From Onchidella celtica (Eukaryota > Mollusca > Gastropoda > Systellommatophora > Onchidiidae), in assembly GCA_963931925.1 (NCBI GenBank), contig OZ007569.1:7492957-7556956 (forward strand): a stretch of 64,000 bases of DNA. The letters run 5' to 3'. The notes beneath the pieces were generated by a model that saw nothing but the letters and a program-made list of their open reading frames with translations, made no database searches and was not told where the DNA came from. A program made the position numbers and the translations under genes. Shown here one piece after another: positions 12,148 to 25,300 of this stretch. Numbering within the stretch: position 1 is the first letter of the stretch; every line of letters begins with the position of its first letter.

Positions 12148-12828
12148 ATAATAATAATAATAATAATAATGTATAGCATTTATATAGCGCATATCCATTT
12201 AAAATGCTCTATGCGCTTTACAGAAACAACATGTCAACCACAGAGCAGAATGGAGCTGCCGGCGAAGCGCTCAACACACTGCACTGCTTCTTTCTCTCTC
12301 CCTGTCTCGATCACTGTCTCTCTCTCTATCTCAGAGCAAATTGTAATGCAGCCTGTTAGGCGCAGTTCACAACTCACAACAGTTCACAACTCACAGCAGT
12401 TCACAACTCACATCAGTTCACACAACACACAACTCAAATAATATTTGAATATTTATTAATAACAATATACATTTAATAATGAATAATAAATTCTGGCGGG
12501 GGGGGGGGGCGGGGGGGGTGAAATGGATAACTTTTAATCTATTAATTTCAATTTTCAATTTTGCCCGGGCAGCGGCCTTTCGGCCTGCTCTTTACGATTT
12601 CCAACTGCCAAGGTATCTTTAACGTGCGCAACGTGCACACGGGCCCTCCGAATTTTTTCGTCCTTATCCGAGAAAACTAGGTACTCGATCCTACCCCCCA
12701 ATAGGACCAGGGACTTGAAAATATGAGAAAAATCCAATTTCCAACATGCCTGCACTGCCCGGGTTTAGAACCCGGGACCCTTGGCATGAGAGGCGAGCAC
12801 CTTGCCTCTAGACCACCTTGTCCACTTT
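12148..12828 (-). mobile_element. tRNA-headed SINE, long copy
   Basis: Read on the - strand, the element starts near 12828 with a tRNA-like head: A box TGGTCTAGAGG (12805-12815) and B box GGTTCTAAACC (12762-12772). A body with GGCAGTTGGAAATCGTAAAG follows, then a G/C run near 12498-12519 and a region of short CAGTTCACAACTCACA units. It ends with GCGCTATATAAATGC (12176-12190) and an (ATT)n tail at 12148-12175. The head recurs at 24580-24877 and the tail half at 58690-59049, so the family is dispersed. It could be a composite of two elements joined at the G/C run. Confidence 0.8.
12365..12437 (-). repeat. 16-17 bp tandem units inside the SINE
   Basis: About four copies of CAGTTCACAACTCACA with small changes. 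The copy at 58.7 kb has fewer units, so this part varies in length between SINE copies. Confidence 0.75.
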
Positions 12829-13296
12829 GTCTATATATCATATAGATCCCTCACATCTCTCTCACTCTCTTAAGGTCGCTTTATCTTTACATCATGTATA
12901 AGCGACTGTTCTTTAAGGTCATTCACGTCGTGGGCTTGTCACACACATGCACAAGCAGAACAATCTTACCCTCTTCCCCCTTGCAGCACTAGGTCAAGTA
13001 CACTAAGATTGGCCCAGACCAACATGAGTAAGTCAGATAGAGAAAATCCTTGATTCAACATCTAAACACACCACATTACCCAAACAATCCCGTATCTGTC
13101 AGTACACGTTCACACTGATTCATTTTGTTTAATGACAATAAGCAAAGCAATCGACCATGATACAGTTGAGCGTAGGTCATTTTTAGAGCTCTGGTGAAGA
13201 TACTCACTGATTCATGAATCAACATGAAAAAGGAGAAACAGTTAACTTGAAGCCCGTATACAATATTCGTAAACAATTTATGACAAGACTTCATCC

Positions 13297-13302
13297 TTTA
13301 TT
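13297..13302 (-). terminator. Candidate poly(A) signal of the E2-like gene
   Basis: AATAAA on the - strand (TTTATT on +), about 560 bp downstream of the stop codon of the E2-like gene. It would give a 3' UTR of about 570 bp. No other gene lies between. Confidence 0.45.
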
Positions 13303-13859
13303 TCAAACATGTATTTAGCAAGTTGCTAAATTTACATGTACATAAGTATTTCAAACATGTTTCTCCCGTGCCCCAGATAGGTGGAATAAAGTCTTCAAAT
13401 AGCTATAAGTTATAACCCACCACTGCTTTCGGCACTCTATTTGCATGTACAGTAACTGTTTCTCTCATAAAATTTACACCATTCAGAAATTCCGCATTAA
13501 GAGTGAAAAGTAACATCAACAATGTCATGCATTCAGTCAACGATTACCACAAACCAAATGAAATTAAAATGTTCCCTACAGTTTGAGCTGTCAAAACCCT
13601 CGAGCGAACTACTAACACATTTACATGTACTTTTAAGAACTTCTGCACAGCCACTGCACAGTTGAGTCAGTCCAGTAAAGGATATTTTCTCCTGCACAAA
13701 ATGACAATGCCACACATTTTATGAACCAAAAGGACAAGGTTGTCCTGCTACTCCCGACCTCACATTATTAGATATTTCACTTGGGGTTCTATCCAGAACA
13801 ACTAGAGGTGGAGTAACATGACAATCGTTACTGAGATGCCAAGTCGAAGTGCAGCACAG

Positions 13860-15947
13860 TCAACGCCATTTTTTAGCTGCTCCTCCCCGACCCCTGCCTC
13901 TCCCCCTACCTTTGGGACTTGAAGAATCATCAGAATCGTCATCATCACTGTCACTCTGTGCCTTCCTCTTCTTTCCTCTCCCTGCAGCTTTCCCTCTTCC
14001 TCGAGAGGCTCCTCTGCCACGGGCCGCCTTTCCTTTACCCTTGCTTTCCTCTGCAGTTCCTTCTTCAGCTTCAGTTTTCTTGGTTTCTGACTTACCATCA
14101 TCTGCAGCTGCCTTCTTTTTCTCCTGAGCTTCCTTGTGCTCTTTTCTCATGTCTGCGTATTTCACGAACACAGCACCCCAGCCACCCCCAGTTTTGGCAT
14201 TGGACCAGTGGTATCCTGGCGTCACGATGGAGAACCGTACAGCTTCCAGCATTATTGTATACAGTTCATCGTCTGAAGGGATGGGCAACTTCAGAATTTC
14301 AAACCAGTCTTGGTACGTTTTCATTTCACTGTTGATTTTAGTAAATGTCTCTTTCATCGTTGCTACCATTTCTTTGGTAGGAAATCCTAAGTTTTCGTCG
14401 TAGCGCTTGATGACCGCCTCCCTGGACATTCCTGCGGGCATCGCGATGTCTAAGAAACTGGCCTGGAAAGCGAGATGTTTCCGAGCGATCTCTGTTAACT
14501 CAAACGTGCGCTTTATTCTGTATTCTTTGGGTGTGTCCAGCATGCCGAGTTTTGCGTCATCCTTGACATACCAAATGACATTGCGTTTCCATGACTCACT
14601 GAGATAAGCGTCAGCAACATCACGCCACCTATATTTGAGAGATCCTGGCACCAGCATGAGCCATTCGGCAATGTAAGGGACTTTAGCCTTTGTCCTGTTG
14701 CTCTCATCTTCCACATAAGCCCTCACTTGTTCCTCAATCTTGTTTTGAAGAGCAGGATACGTGTCCACTGCCCACAGAAGTAGTCTGTGAAGGGCAAAGT
14801 AACCATTGAGACTGTTGTCGCTGGTGTGCTGAGTTCCCTTGGAAAATTCAACGACGGTTGCACTCATCAAGTTGGGCAAAGTCTTGAGAACCAAATCTTC
14901 GATGGGTGTCTTGGCGGGATCATACTTGGGCATGATCTTGGCTACTTCCTTTAAGGTACGTTCAAATTCCTCTTTGATCTCTGAACCATGATTAGGATGA
15001 ATATACAAAGGTAGAAATAGCCTGAGTTCCTCTTTCAAAACGCTATGAATTACACCAACTGCTTTCTTCATTCCATAAAATGAACGCCCGGTAAGAAATT
15101 CACATGGTGACGTCAGCGTCGGTCGCCAGTTTGTTCCAGAAACTGCTAGGCCATAGCCCCATAGTTCTTCAACACTTTTAGGTTTCACAGTTGTGAATTT
15201 TTCTTTCGACATGTAATCAATGATCTGAACAGTGTCCTTGCTTTCCCGTTCAAGATTTGACACGCTCGCTGCAGGAGATGCCTTTGATCCTTTCCCCTTC
15301 CCCTTTCCACCTGCCCCAGCGCCTTTACCTTTGCTCTTTGGAGCATCGTTTTCCTCCTCATTGTCCAAGGAAGGAAATGGCTTGTCATAGGTGTGTCCAC
15401 AATCTTTGCACTTGAAGCTTTTCGATAAGTCTAAGTTGTGCTTATATGAATGACTGGACGTACCCGAAGCTTGTGTCTCTGCAAGGAAAGCCACCACGTT
15501 CATTAGAATTGTCTGCACAGTGTACCCAGGAGACCATCCCAGACCTTTTTCGTTCTTCCACTCAGTGTGGTAATGGGCAAAATCTGAGAAGATATTCAGA
15601 CATACTTGAGTTCCCTTTTTCCCAGGTTTGGTGGCGCCACTGTGATAATTGAAACCCTGCGGTACAAATTCAGCACTGGGGGAGCTGTAGGGATAATTCT
15701 TGGGAAAGAAAAGGATGAGATGGAATATGATATCATCTTGTTTTATATTGCAATGCCATTCAAACATATCAGATTCCAGAGGTGTTGCTGAAACATTTTC
15801 TACAGGAGATCGCCTCAGTTCTTCTTGGTCAAACATGAATCTCTTCATGACAGCTTTTTGGTTAGCCGCCGCCATGACGGTGGTCTCGACTGGTCTTTGT
15901 ATTCGTGCTCCCTTTTCCTGTCGCCCTGTTTTTAGGGGTCGCAACAC
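13860..15947 (-). CDS. Intronless E2-like (UBC fold) protein with Zn knuckle and RGR-rich tail
   Basis: One uninterrupted frame of 695 codons. The Met at 15875 (GTCATGG context, giving 671 residues) is a better start than the first Met at 15947. Numbered from that Met: residues 8-140 read as a ubiquitin-conjugating E2 fold, with FFPKNYPYSSPSAEF (56-70) and a candidate catalytic Cys92 in GTQVCLNIF. The usual HPN is not seen. A CKDCGH knuckle follows (C156, C159), then a Lys/Gly-rich linker, a long conserved-looking region (LWGYGLAVSGTNW, SFYGMKKAVGV, VPYIAEWLMLVPGSLKYRW) I cannot assign to a domain, and an acidic tail with RGRGRGRG. The presence of an aligned Cys suggests ubiquitin transfer, but an inactive E2 variant is possible. 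The tail suggests nuclear location or RNA binding (inference). Confidence 0.9.
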   Translation of the reverse strand: MLRPLKTGRQEKGARIQRPVETTVMAAANQKAVMKRFMFDQEELRRSPVENVSATPLESDMFEWHCNIKQDDIIFHLILFFPKNYPYSSPSAEFVPQGFNYHSGATKPGKKGTQVCLNIFSDFAHYHTEWKNEKGLGWSPGYTVQTILMNVVAFLAETQASGTSSHSYKHNLDLSKSFKCKDCGHTYDKPFPSLDNEEENDAPKSKGKGAGAGGKGKGKGSKASPAASVSNLERESKDTVQIIDYMSKEKFTTVKPKSVEELWGYGLAVSGTNWRPTLTSPCEFLTGRSFYGMKKAVGVIHSVLKEELRLFLPLYIHPNHGSEIKEEFERTLKEVAKIMPKYDPAKTPIEDLVLKTLPNLMSATVVEFSKGTQHTSDNSLNGYFALHRLLLWAVDTYPALQNKIEEQVRAYVEDESNRTKAKVPYIAEWLMLVPGSLKYRWRDVADAYLSESWKRNVIWYVKDDAKLGMLDTPKEYRIKRTFELTEIARKHLAFQASFLDIAMPAGMSREAVIKRYDENLGFPTKEMVATMKETFTKINSEMKTYQDWFEILKLPIPSDDELYTIMLEAVRFSIVTPGYHWSNAKTGGGWGAVFVKYADMRKEHKEAQEKKKAAADDGKSETKKTEAEEGTAEESKGKGKAARGRGASRGRGKAAGRGKKRKAQSDSDDDDSDDSSSPKGRGRGRGRGGAAKKWR

Positions 15948-18900
15948 GTCCTATCTGTAAACGATTGAAAAAGAATACACTGAGTAATTCGTATATATTT
16001 CTTGAAAACTCTGACTTACTTATGATGGAGATGAATTGATATAACAGAGCTACAATAAAGGAGGGGAAAAAACTGCTGATGGCAATGCAGCTCTTTCTTA
16101 TTGTTGGTTGGTGGAATAAAAATGGGCCTGTCCAACAGTTACGACTTTAATACAACAGGAGAAAGCCGTGCAGAGTTATGTTCTTTTAAAAATGCAGGCC
16201 CAATAATGCAGCAAAACAAAACCCAGGACAGATCCTAAAAATATTAATAACCTTTTAATAACTTCACTGATCAATAACCACAGAGTTTGACGGAGACACT
16301 GATCGTGGTTTCGTCTCCCGTGTCACTAGCATTTACACTGCGTCCTTTATTTTGCTCTACTTGATGTCCTGTGTCAAAACTGGGCCGGAAAAGGTCAGTC
16401 CTTACGACATGTGCAAAATCTTTAACATAACACCGTGTTCAGAGGCGTGTCTGAGGTGGGACGGGTGAACACAGGCCAATGGAGTCAAATTTGGATCAGA
16501 TATATAAAAGAACTCAGTAACTAAGAACGCAATTCTTAAGGAGCGCCATTTTTTCTTTTCTTTCCTTCTTTATTTTTCGCCAAGGGTTTGTCATCCCCTG
16601 ATCACACCTCTAATCTTACTTTTACAGTGTATGCTTACTCCTAAATGGGAGATGTTGCACGCGAGCGCCCAAGTGATTCCTGTTTCTAAGATAACTGTTA
16701 AACGTAAACTGGTAAGGTTTGCATTTTGTGTATTTATAACAGAGAGTATGTATTTAAAGAGAGGATCTCACTTCCGCCAAATCCAGAAACTGTGTCTCTG
16801 CGGTAAACAAGAATTGAAAGAGACCGCCTTCATCAAAGATAGTGTGCTTGTCTGTTTACTGTGGTTTCTTCATATTTTTGGGCTGATTGAAACTATTTAG
16901 AGCCATTTGTAAGCTCTTACGCCCCGAGGAACTGCACAAACGGATATTGTTTACCGTAGAGGCCTACTTTCCGCTCCATGCTAACAGTGGTTTCACGGCG
17001 CCTACCGTGTCTCGCAATGCAAATCTACCAATAGTAAACCCTCTCTGTACACACCGGTACATACTCTCTGGTTTGCAATTAGTTTGTGTAAAATGTCGTC
17101 GTGTACACTGTTAAGATTTTTAGAATAATGAATTATTAACAAGGCGGCAAGTCATAACTTCCCATAACATGAACAAAATATCGCATTGTAAGTTAAAACG
17201 ATTCGTTATTGCGTTGCTGCACATTAAATAAAGTCAGTGTTTGAGTTACGGACAATAAAAACACATTTTTAAACGGGTCGCTGGGGGTTCCAATTTTCCT
17301 GTACCAAGTGCATTAAGGAAAACAGGGGTGCGCAGGTAAGCCCCTACCCTAGACTCTGATTTAATTTTTTTAATCGGGGCTACATTTTTATGGTTAAAAA
17401 AAAACAACAACAATTCTAGAATTCTAAAGAACAAAGTTTTCACGCAGGCCTGAACTTTTCATTTACTTTACTTTACTTGCTCTGCTCCCCCACGAGCATT
17501 ATAGTTATGCCCCTGGCCAAGAGATTGATTTTTCCAGACATGTCGGTGTAACCCTACGATCCACCGGCAACGGTAAGCTGTGCCGTGCTAATATTATTAT
17601 TATGTAAGCCAAAGTTCACCTTGCCGCAAGCTGAACAAGTTGCAGCTTGATTTGAAACTGGTCAGTCTACTCTCTCCTTGGTCAATTTAATTCCTTATGA
17701 ATACCGGCCAATTCTGACAATTTTATTACAACCTGTTTGTTTGGGTCCGATGCTATTGGGTTTTGTTGCCAGTGAAAAACTGAAGTTTATATTATGTACC
17801 ACATCAGACTAGATCAGGAAGGAAATTCAAACTCCTCTGCATCAAATCAAACATTGCACAAGGAAGAAAGAGGACAACTTTTCTATTTGTGACACTCCCC
17901 CCCCCCCCCCCCTGTCTTTGCTATTACAGTCCAGGTCGAAAAGCCACCAATTATAAATTTTTCAATAGAACGAATATAAATTAAATCCTCCTTATGCCTG
18001 GCATATGTCTATAATATCTCTTTCCTTTGAGATAAAAGACCGTTAGAGGTGTTGAAAGGAACAAAATTGTGAAGAAATGCGGTTTGTGGTGGGGGGGGGC
18101 GGAGGGGGAGGGGGTGGATATGGAAACTGTAAAAGGAAGTGGTTGGGGGGCGCGTCGACAGGGCGTGGCTCCATAGGATATCGTCTTTTATACCGACTTG
18201 TACCCAAATTATTCTGGTGATGGGATACGATTTGCCGACGAATTCAGAATGTCATTGACAGGAAGCTCCAACACAACATTAGAGCAGAGGGAAGGTTAAA
18301 AAGGACAGACAGAATGAGGAGGAGCCGGTAACAAGGACATTAAAGAAGAAAAAAAAGCAACCTTACCTTCGCTGAGACAGCTCCGTGTCGTTGATAGCAG
18401 AGAAACAGATAAATGAGCTGAAGATCATCGATCTCGACCAAATGCAGTCTGTCAAAATCTTAATGCACTGTGGCAGGCCAGGACTTGATAGTCACTGAAT
18501 GCTGACTTCGCCCGATCGTTTATATTGTGCTTGGGTTTCCCAAAATAGGACCCTAGTTCACCGTGACCATATCCGCGAAGCACCGGAACAAGTCACATTA
18601 TTCAGCATCACTCGCTCCGCGAAGCCTCCGACTATTCTCTCCCCTCTTTTATGGCCCCCACCTAAATTTGACGTGCACAAACTGACAGTAATAAATGTTA
18701 TCATACAAGAGACGCACTAAAAAAGCAAAACATAATTGAACTACGAGATGAATGATCTTTAGCTTGCATCAAAATTACTGTAGGCTACACATACTGCTGG
18801 CACCAAGGAGCTTATAATAGATAGTACAAGGTCCGCGACAAAGTCTTTTTAAAGTTGCCTTTTTGGATTACCCGTAAAATCTTTCCTACACACATTTTAT

Positions 18901-19398
18901 TGCCTAATATGTGTTATTTAAGATGACGACAATAACAAAGTTTTGACCTCTTGAAATCGGTGTTAAAAATTGTCCGAGGGTCATGAGGGTCATAATTTTA
19001 TTTAATTTTAGCTGACCACAGTCGCTTTTGATGCGGCAGAGATCTATCCCACTCTGAATATATCAGAACCTTGCATATTTGTCGACAAACGATCCATTAC
19101 TTTAGTTATTATTTTTCCTACAAAACTAACATAAGGAAGAAAGAAACAAGCAAGAAAGCAAACAAACAAACAAAAAACCTGCTCCATCTAGTTTTTCCAT
19201 TCTTCTTTTTTACTTTTGTGTTTCGTACTGCTCGGACTGTCTGTTATGTCAAAAATATCAATTTAGTACTGTGAGAACGACAGAGAAAGCGAAACTGTTT
19301 CTCAGCCAGACTTCTCAGCGGTGTTGTTGTAAATCAATCAGTCTGCACGTTTACAGTATTTTATATTTTATTAATACAATTATCTGAGCATAGTTATA
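15948..19398. other. Intergenic region between the divergent E2-like and UBXN1 genes
   Basis: No supported gene. It contains a C16 run (17897-17912), a G-rich stretch (18088-18115) and AT-rich sequence. Both flanking genes start at its edges, so their promoters should lie near 15950-16100 (- strand) and 19270-19398 (+ strand). No TATA box stands out at either. Confidence 0.5.
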
Positions 19399-22300
19399 AT
19401 GCCTACAGACGCTGAGACCCTGGTGGAAATGGGTTTTCCACTTCACAGAGCGTAAGTGGTTCTTTGCAAAATTTAAACTTGATGTGGAATGACTAAACAA
19501 GAAAATGAAACAGGCCTATGAAGTTTTGAAAAGCATTGATGAAGGCTGATCAGCTTGCCACTCTTTGGTTACCCCAGAAGAAGAAATTCAGAGTTATTTA
19601 ATTTTTTTTTTATGTCTCAGACCTTGATCTACTAATTGCACCAAGTTGGTACAGAGTCTATAGTTTATCTATTTAGATCTAGATCTAGATCTAGATCTAT
19701 GACTATATAGATCTATATAGATCTAGAGTCTAGATCTAGTCTAGATCTAGATCTGTGGAAACAGAAATATAAAGTCTAGATCTAGTCACATTGGGGGGAA
19801 GTCTGAATGCATCTCATGGTCAGATTTTCATATAATATAGTAATCAAATATTCCAAACTGCAGGGATAATAGGGATTCCCATGCATGGGGGGGGGGGGGG
19901 GAAGCAGATTTAGTAGCACAGCCCCCCCCCCCCCTTGTGAGTTAGTCCTTCCTGGGAATGTTTCTTATTAATAATTATAGTTAAAGAGCAGTATCAGTGA
20001 TTAACTGCTGAGTACATTGAATTTGAAAGGTGCAATACTTGCATGAGAAGCATTTGGAAATCTTTCCGTCACATAGAATTAATTTAGATCTAGCCATATA
20101 TATAGGCCCTATAGTAATATCATAATAAATTATGGTACTTACACAAGTGAGGTTGAATGTAAAATTTTTAATCATATATTTATGATATTCTTAGTCAGAT
20201 ATGAAACGATATTTCTATATTAATTGTTGTCCTAAAAATCTTAAAGTTAAATTAACTCATCAATCAAATACTGTGTTCTTGACAAATTTTTTCAGCATTC
20301 TGGGTCCTTGAAAATCATATTCTTCGACTTTCTGGGTCTTTGATCAGCTGCGCCCTTAATGGAACATTTCTGCTTTATTTCTTTATACAATGTTCAAATG
20401 GTATTAAATTCTTGTCTTTGAATACTCAAACCTTGGAAACAACCAGTGAGCAAGTAAGCATCAGAAGCTGCTAATTTCTGCACTGTTATTAAAACTTGGA
20501 AGCTTTGGTTGGGGATCCAAGGCCATTGGAAAGATTGCACTTTCTCTCTTCTTTTTCAAAATTTTGGAATAGTTTTATTTATACTTTATGTGATTTGTTA
20601 TGTCTGATTGTATTTTTTAACTCAGCATATCATTCTATTTTGTTTTTGTTAAGATTGCACTTACTCTCGTCTTTTTCAAAATTGTGGAATAGTTTTATTT
20701 GTAATTTATGTGATTTGTTTTGTCTGATTGTATTTTTTAACTCAGCATATCATTCTATTTTGTTTTTGTTTTACTGATTCCATTATTGTAATTATAGTGT
20801 AAATTGTTTTTGGTTTGTTTTTTTTAAATTTTAGATTTCAGCGTTGTTTCTATTTCTCTAACATTCATAATTGTTTCATGGCCAAAACTGAAAGAGAATG
20901 TCTCATGCAAACTGTTAATATCTGTGTTTTATTGCAGGCAAAGAGCATTGGCCAAGACTGGGTACAAAGGAGTCCAGTTAGCCATGGATTGGTGTGTTTT
21001 TTTAACTTTACTTTTTCAAAAGTTATTGAAGCAGTGGGGATAATTTCTCAGTTGTTTAACTGGCTGTGCATAAGAAATCATTTGTAAGTTAAAGTAGTTA
21101 AAGTTATTTGTCAGTTGCTTGTTTTAAGTCTCGCATGGACAATGAAGAAGTGATCACAGAGTTCCTGCTCAGCCCTGGAATTCCAGAAATCCCTGGAAAA
21201 GCTTTGGAATTTAAAGATTTTTGAGAATAAGTCCTGCAAATAGGGGATTAACCCTGGATTTCTCCTGAGGTTTTAAAAAAGTTTAAAAAGTGAAAATACG
21301 TGAGCAAAAATAAATAAATAAATTTTTTGTTGCTTTTAAATAGCCGTGGAATTTAGCATTATAGTTCTGGAAAGGCCCCGGAAAAACATTTGGAATGAAG
21401 CCCAGGAACCTTGTAAGCAATAGAAGAGAAAGTTCTATAGACGTTTCTGTTATTACTTTTGCTTTGACATGTTTTCGTTTTCACTTATGTTAATTTTCTT
21501 ATAGTCTGCTATCTCTGTCAACATAATTAATTTGAAGTCTTAGTGTCCAAGCTTCAGAAATACAAGATATTAGATGAGCTGTCTCTGTTTTTTTTATTTC
21601 CATAGAGTCTACTCTATGAGCTATGGGACCTGTAACTTTCTGCTCTAATGCATTGCCTTCTGTATTTTAGGCTCTTTGCTCATGCAGATGATCCGGACAT
21701 AGATGAGCCCTTTGAAGCACAAAAAGGAAATGTTCTTGGAAAAGGTAACGTTCCTGCTTGGAAATCCATACATGTGGATAAATTATTTCTTTTAGGAATG
21801 ATCAAAACATTGATTGGGGAAAACTTCTTTGTCTGATATAAGATATTGGAGTTGTTCCGAATCTCTGTGCGCTGAGTCAGATGACAATTATGTAGTAATG
21901 GTTTTGATTTTTGTTCATGAAATGTCCTTATGAACAGCTTCAGCTACACCTGAAATATTGGTTTCTTCAATAGTTTCTCAAATTTATTTCTCACCATTGT
22001 AGCCACCAGTCACCTGACCATGGGCAGAATCTGAGCAACTCCATTCCACAGCTGTAAACACTTCCAAAATTGAATAGACTCCCCAGATCAGTAATTATAT
22101 ATAATATATGTAAATAGGGTCGATGCAGAGCCCTGAAATTTCAGGGATCCTCGGAAAAGCCGTGGAATTGAAGAATTTGAGCAAAAGTCCTGGAAAAACC
22201 CATGGAAATAAGTGGATTAGCTCTGGAATAGCCTTGGAATTTTTCTTGGGTTTAAAAAACATAAAAAATGTGCGGGGAATGCTGAACAAAAAACTTAAAT

Positions 22301-25300
22301 AAATCAATTGATAAATCATAAATGACAGCGACTGCTTGTTTTCCTCTTGTTTTGTTGCATTTAAGTAGTTCTGGAAAAGCTGTGGAAACACATCCTCAAA
22401 GATTTGCAGAAATTTTGTATAAAACAATTTCACATGCATGGTAGGTCATAAAGTTTGTGCTATATGAAAGTCAAGATATACTGTTGGCTCAGTTATTGGG
22501 TTAGATTAACACTCCACCATATGAGCTCTGTGTATTTCTTGCTTGTAATATAGAACCAGGTACTGAAACACCTGAAGCTTCAGCAGAGGAGAGCCAAGCT
22601 GAAACAGGTGACACCCCAGAGGCATCATTGGAAGCAAAATCACTGAAGTGTGATGAGTGAGTTGAAATCTTCAATACATACAATGATTTCATGAGACAGG
22701 ATACCTTTAGCTCGGAATGCTCTTTCTTTAGCATGTCACTTTCCCGGATTTTTAGCTCTCTGTATTTGTACTTCTCTGTTGTTGTTTTGTATTCATGCTT
22801 AAGCCCTAAGAAAGTTTGGTATTGGTCGTGTGCAGGTAATATCTGACAATATCTGCAGATTAGTCATTAACTTTTTAACTCTTTGTGTGCTATGAATTTT
22901 TCCACGTTTGCTGATACAAGGAGAAATTAGTGGGGCAGATGAATGAAGACTAACTACAGTAATATCTATTCCTAGAAATCGACTTACTTTTCTTCCTGAA
23001 ACAAAATAGCCTAGCATTCTTGTGCACCGATACATTGGTGATTGGCACAAAGGTGACCAGTGGAAGAACCGATATGTCATTGATTGGCACACAGAGTTAA
23101 TGTCCAAGAAATGCACGGTGTATCAGTCGCATTGCCTCCTTACATTCCGGTGCGTGTTAATCAAGGTGATTTTTTATTTTTACTTGGCACATTTGCAGTT
23201 CTAGTTTGTGTCAAAAGTGTCTAGAAAGTATAATAAGATTAAGTAAGTTAACGTGAATGTATTGCAATCTGGAACTGATGTTTTTACAGGTGTGGGAAGC
23301 TTTTGAAGAGTGAAATAGATGCTCAAGCCCATGCAGCACGTACTCAGCATGCAAGTTTCTCTGAGAGTACAGATGAAATTAAACCACTCACAGAAGAAGA
23401 GAAAAGAGAGCAGATGGCTAGGTGAGTTCTTGGTCATGCTGAGATTGAGCAATTTTAGACTGGCATCTTGAGCATTCAGTAGCACTTTTGATATAAGATA
23501 AGATAAGATAAGATACAAATTTATCATTCTGTTGTCAGGAAATTTGTTGTCACAGCATCAGTAATAGTACAACAGTAAATACAATACCTGAGACACACAG
23601 GTCTTTAATGCATGCCACACACATGCAAATTGCTCATACAATCATTACCAGCAAATAAGAACATTACTCACTCACACACACACACACTGTCAGAACAATC
23701 CATTAGAAAAACTAACAACAGCATACCACATCCGGAAACACAACTACTTCGAATAGCGGATGGCAAAAAAGATCATCTATAGCATCTCTGTATGTTTTTA
23801 AAATTAAATACAGTATTTGTCCACTTCTTTGGGATTGGACTATGTGATGGAGCAAGGGGTGGGAGCAATCATTTAGAATTGATTTCAGTTTCTGTTTGCA
23901 CGAATGCATTAATAACTCATCAGAGTTTACATTTTCACTGTTACTAAGACATTGATAATTTGCATGTGTCTATAATCTTAATTGTATAGCAGCAAATTAA
24001 AACAGTTTTGTTTGTTTCCTAAATTTGAATGGTAACATTTTGACAAGCATCCATTGCTCAGGAAGAGCATTTTATTGAAAGAATTTTAACCGTTTTGTAG
24101 GTTATAAGCTAATTCATATCATATATAGATAGATATTTTGAAATGAGTGTTTTGCTGTTGTTGAAAAACATCGCTAGTTTCATGCTCTTATTGGTAATGT
24201 TTGCTTTTTTAAGCGTTTCTTTGAATTTCCTATCACATGTTTTCAGGCTGCAAGATAGATTGAAACAGAAGCGTCTCGAAAAGGAAGAGCAGGAGAAAAA
24301 AGAACAAATTCAGAGAGAAAAAATGAGAAGAAATCAGGGCCGAGATCTTACCATGGCAAAGCAGAAGTAAGTCTGTGTATTTGTTGTGAAGTATATATAT
24401 ATCTCTTTTCGTAGAAGGAATTTGCTGAAATAATTATACATTTATTTATTTATTTATTTTTTTTGTATTTTGTACACTTCTTTAATCCCATTTGGAAAAT
24501 TTGCCTTAGTGTCATTGCAGCCCAGTTATAACTGGAGCAGACACTTCGTCTTCAGAGTGCAGTGCCGATTGGCAGTTTATTGGGGGGGGGGGGGGAATGG
24601 TAGAGATAAATTTTATTTAATTTTGCCCTGGCAGTGGCCTGTTCAGCCTGCTGTTCTCAATTTCCAACTGCCAAGGTATCTTTAACGTGCGCGATGTGCA
24701 CGAAATCTTTCATCCTTCTCCGAGAAGACTAGGTGCTTGATCCTACCTACCATATGTTTTGGGACAGGAAATTATAAGAAAAATCCCAAAATTCCAAAAT
24801 GCCTGCACTGATCGGAATTCAAACCCGGTACCTTCAGCATGAGAGGTGAGCACCTTGCCCCTAGACCACCATGTCCCCATTTTATGATTTAAAATTCAAT
24901 AAAATCATGAGTGTTCAATATTCATTTGAAATCATGACCAGGCGTGTTTACCACAACTTCGTTGTTATGTTGAAGCATAGGATTTGGAATGCACAAATCA
25001 ACAAATCATTTTCTGTGTGTTAAAAATATGACGCATGTTTCAGGAAAATGTGATGGGAATGTCAAATCTAAAAATAAAAAGTTTATATTACAAGTGTTTC
25101 AAGAGCTGTTCATTTTATTTGTATTTGTGTAGCTCATCAAACTTTCTGTTTATCAGGGTTACGGCCTTGAAAGAAAAACCTAGCATTTTTAATTTAGTCA
25201 GGGATGCCAAAAGTCCGGTTTTTCCGTCAGTCCCGATGTGTATTTAATTGTATTTTGTGTGTTGGTGATTATTTAAAAACTGTTTAAAAAAATGTTTGTT

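Noticed and set aside
12750..12828. tRNA gene on the - strand
   Set aside because: A and B boxes are present, but the same sequence is the head of a dispersed SINE (also at 24.8 kb) and no proper tRNA cloverleaf was evident.
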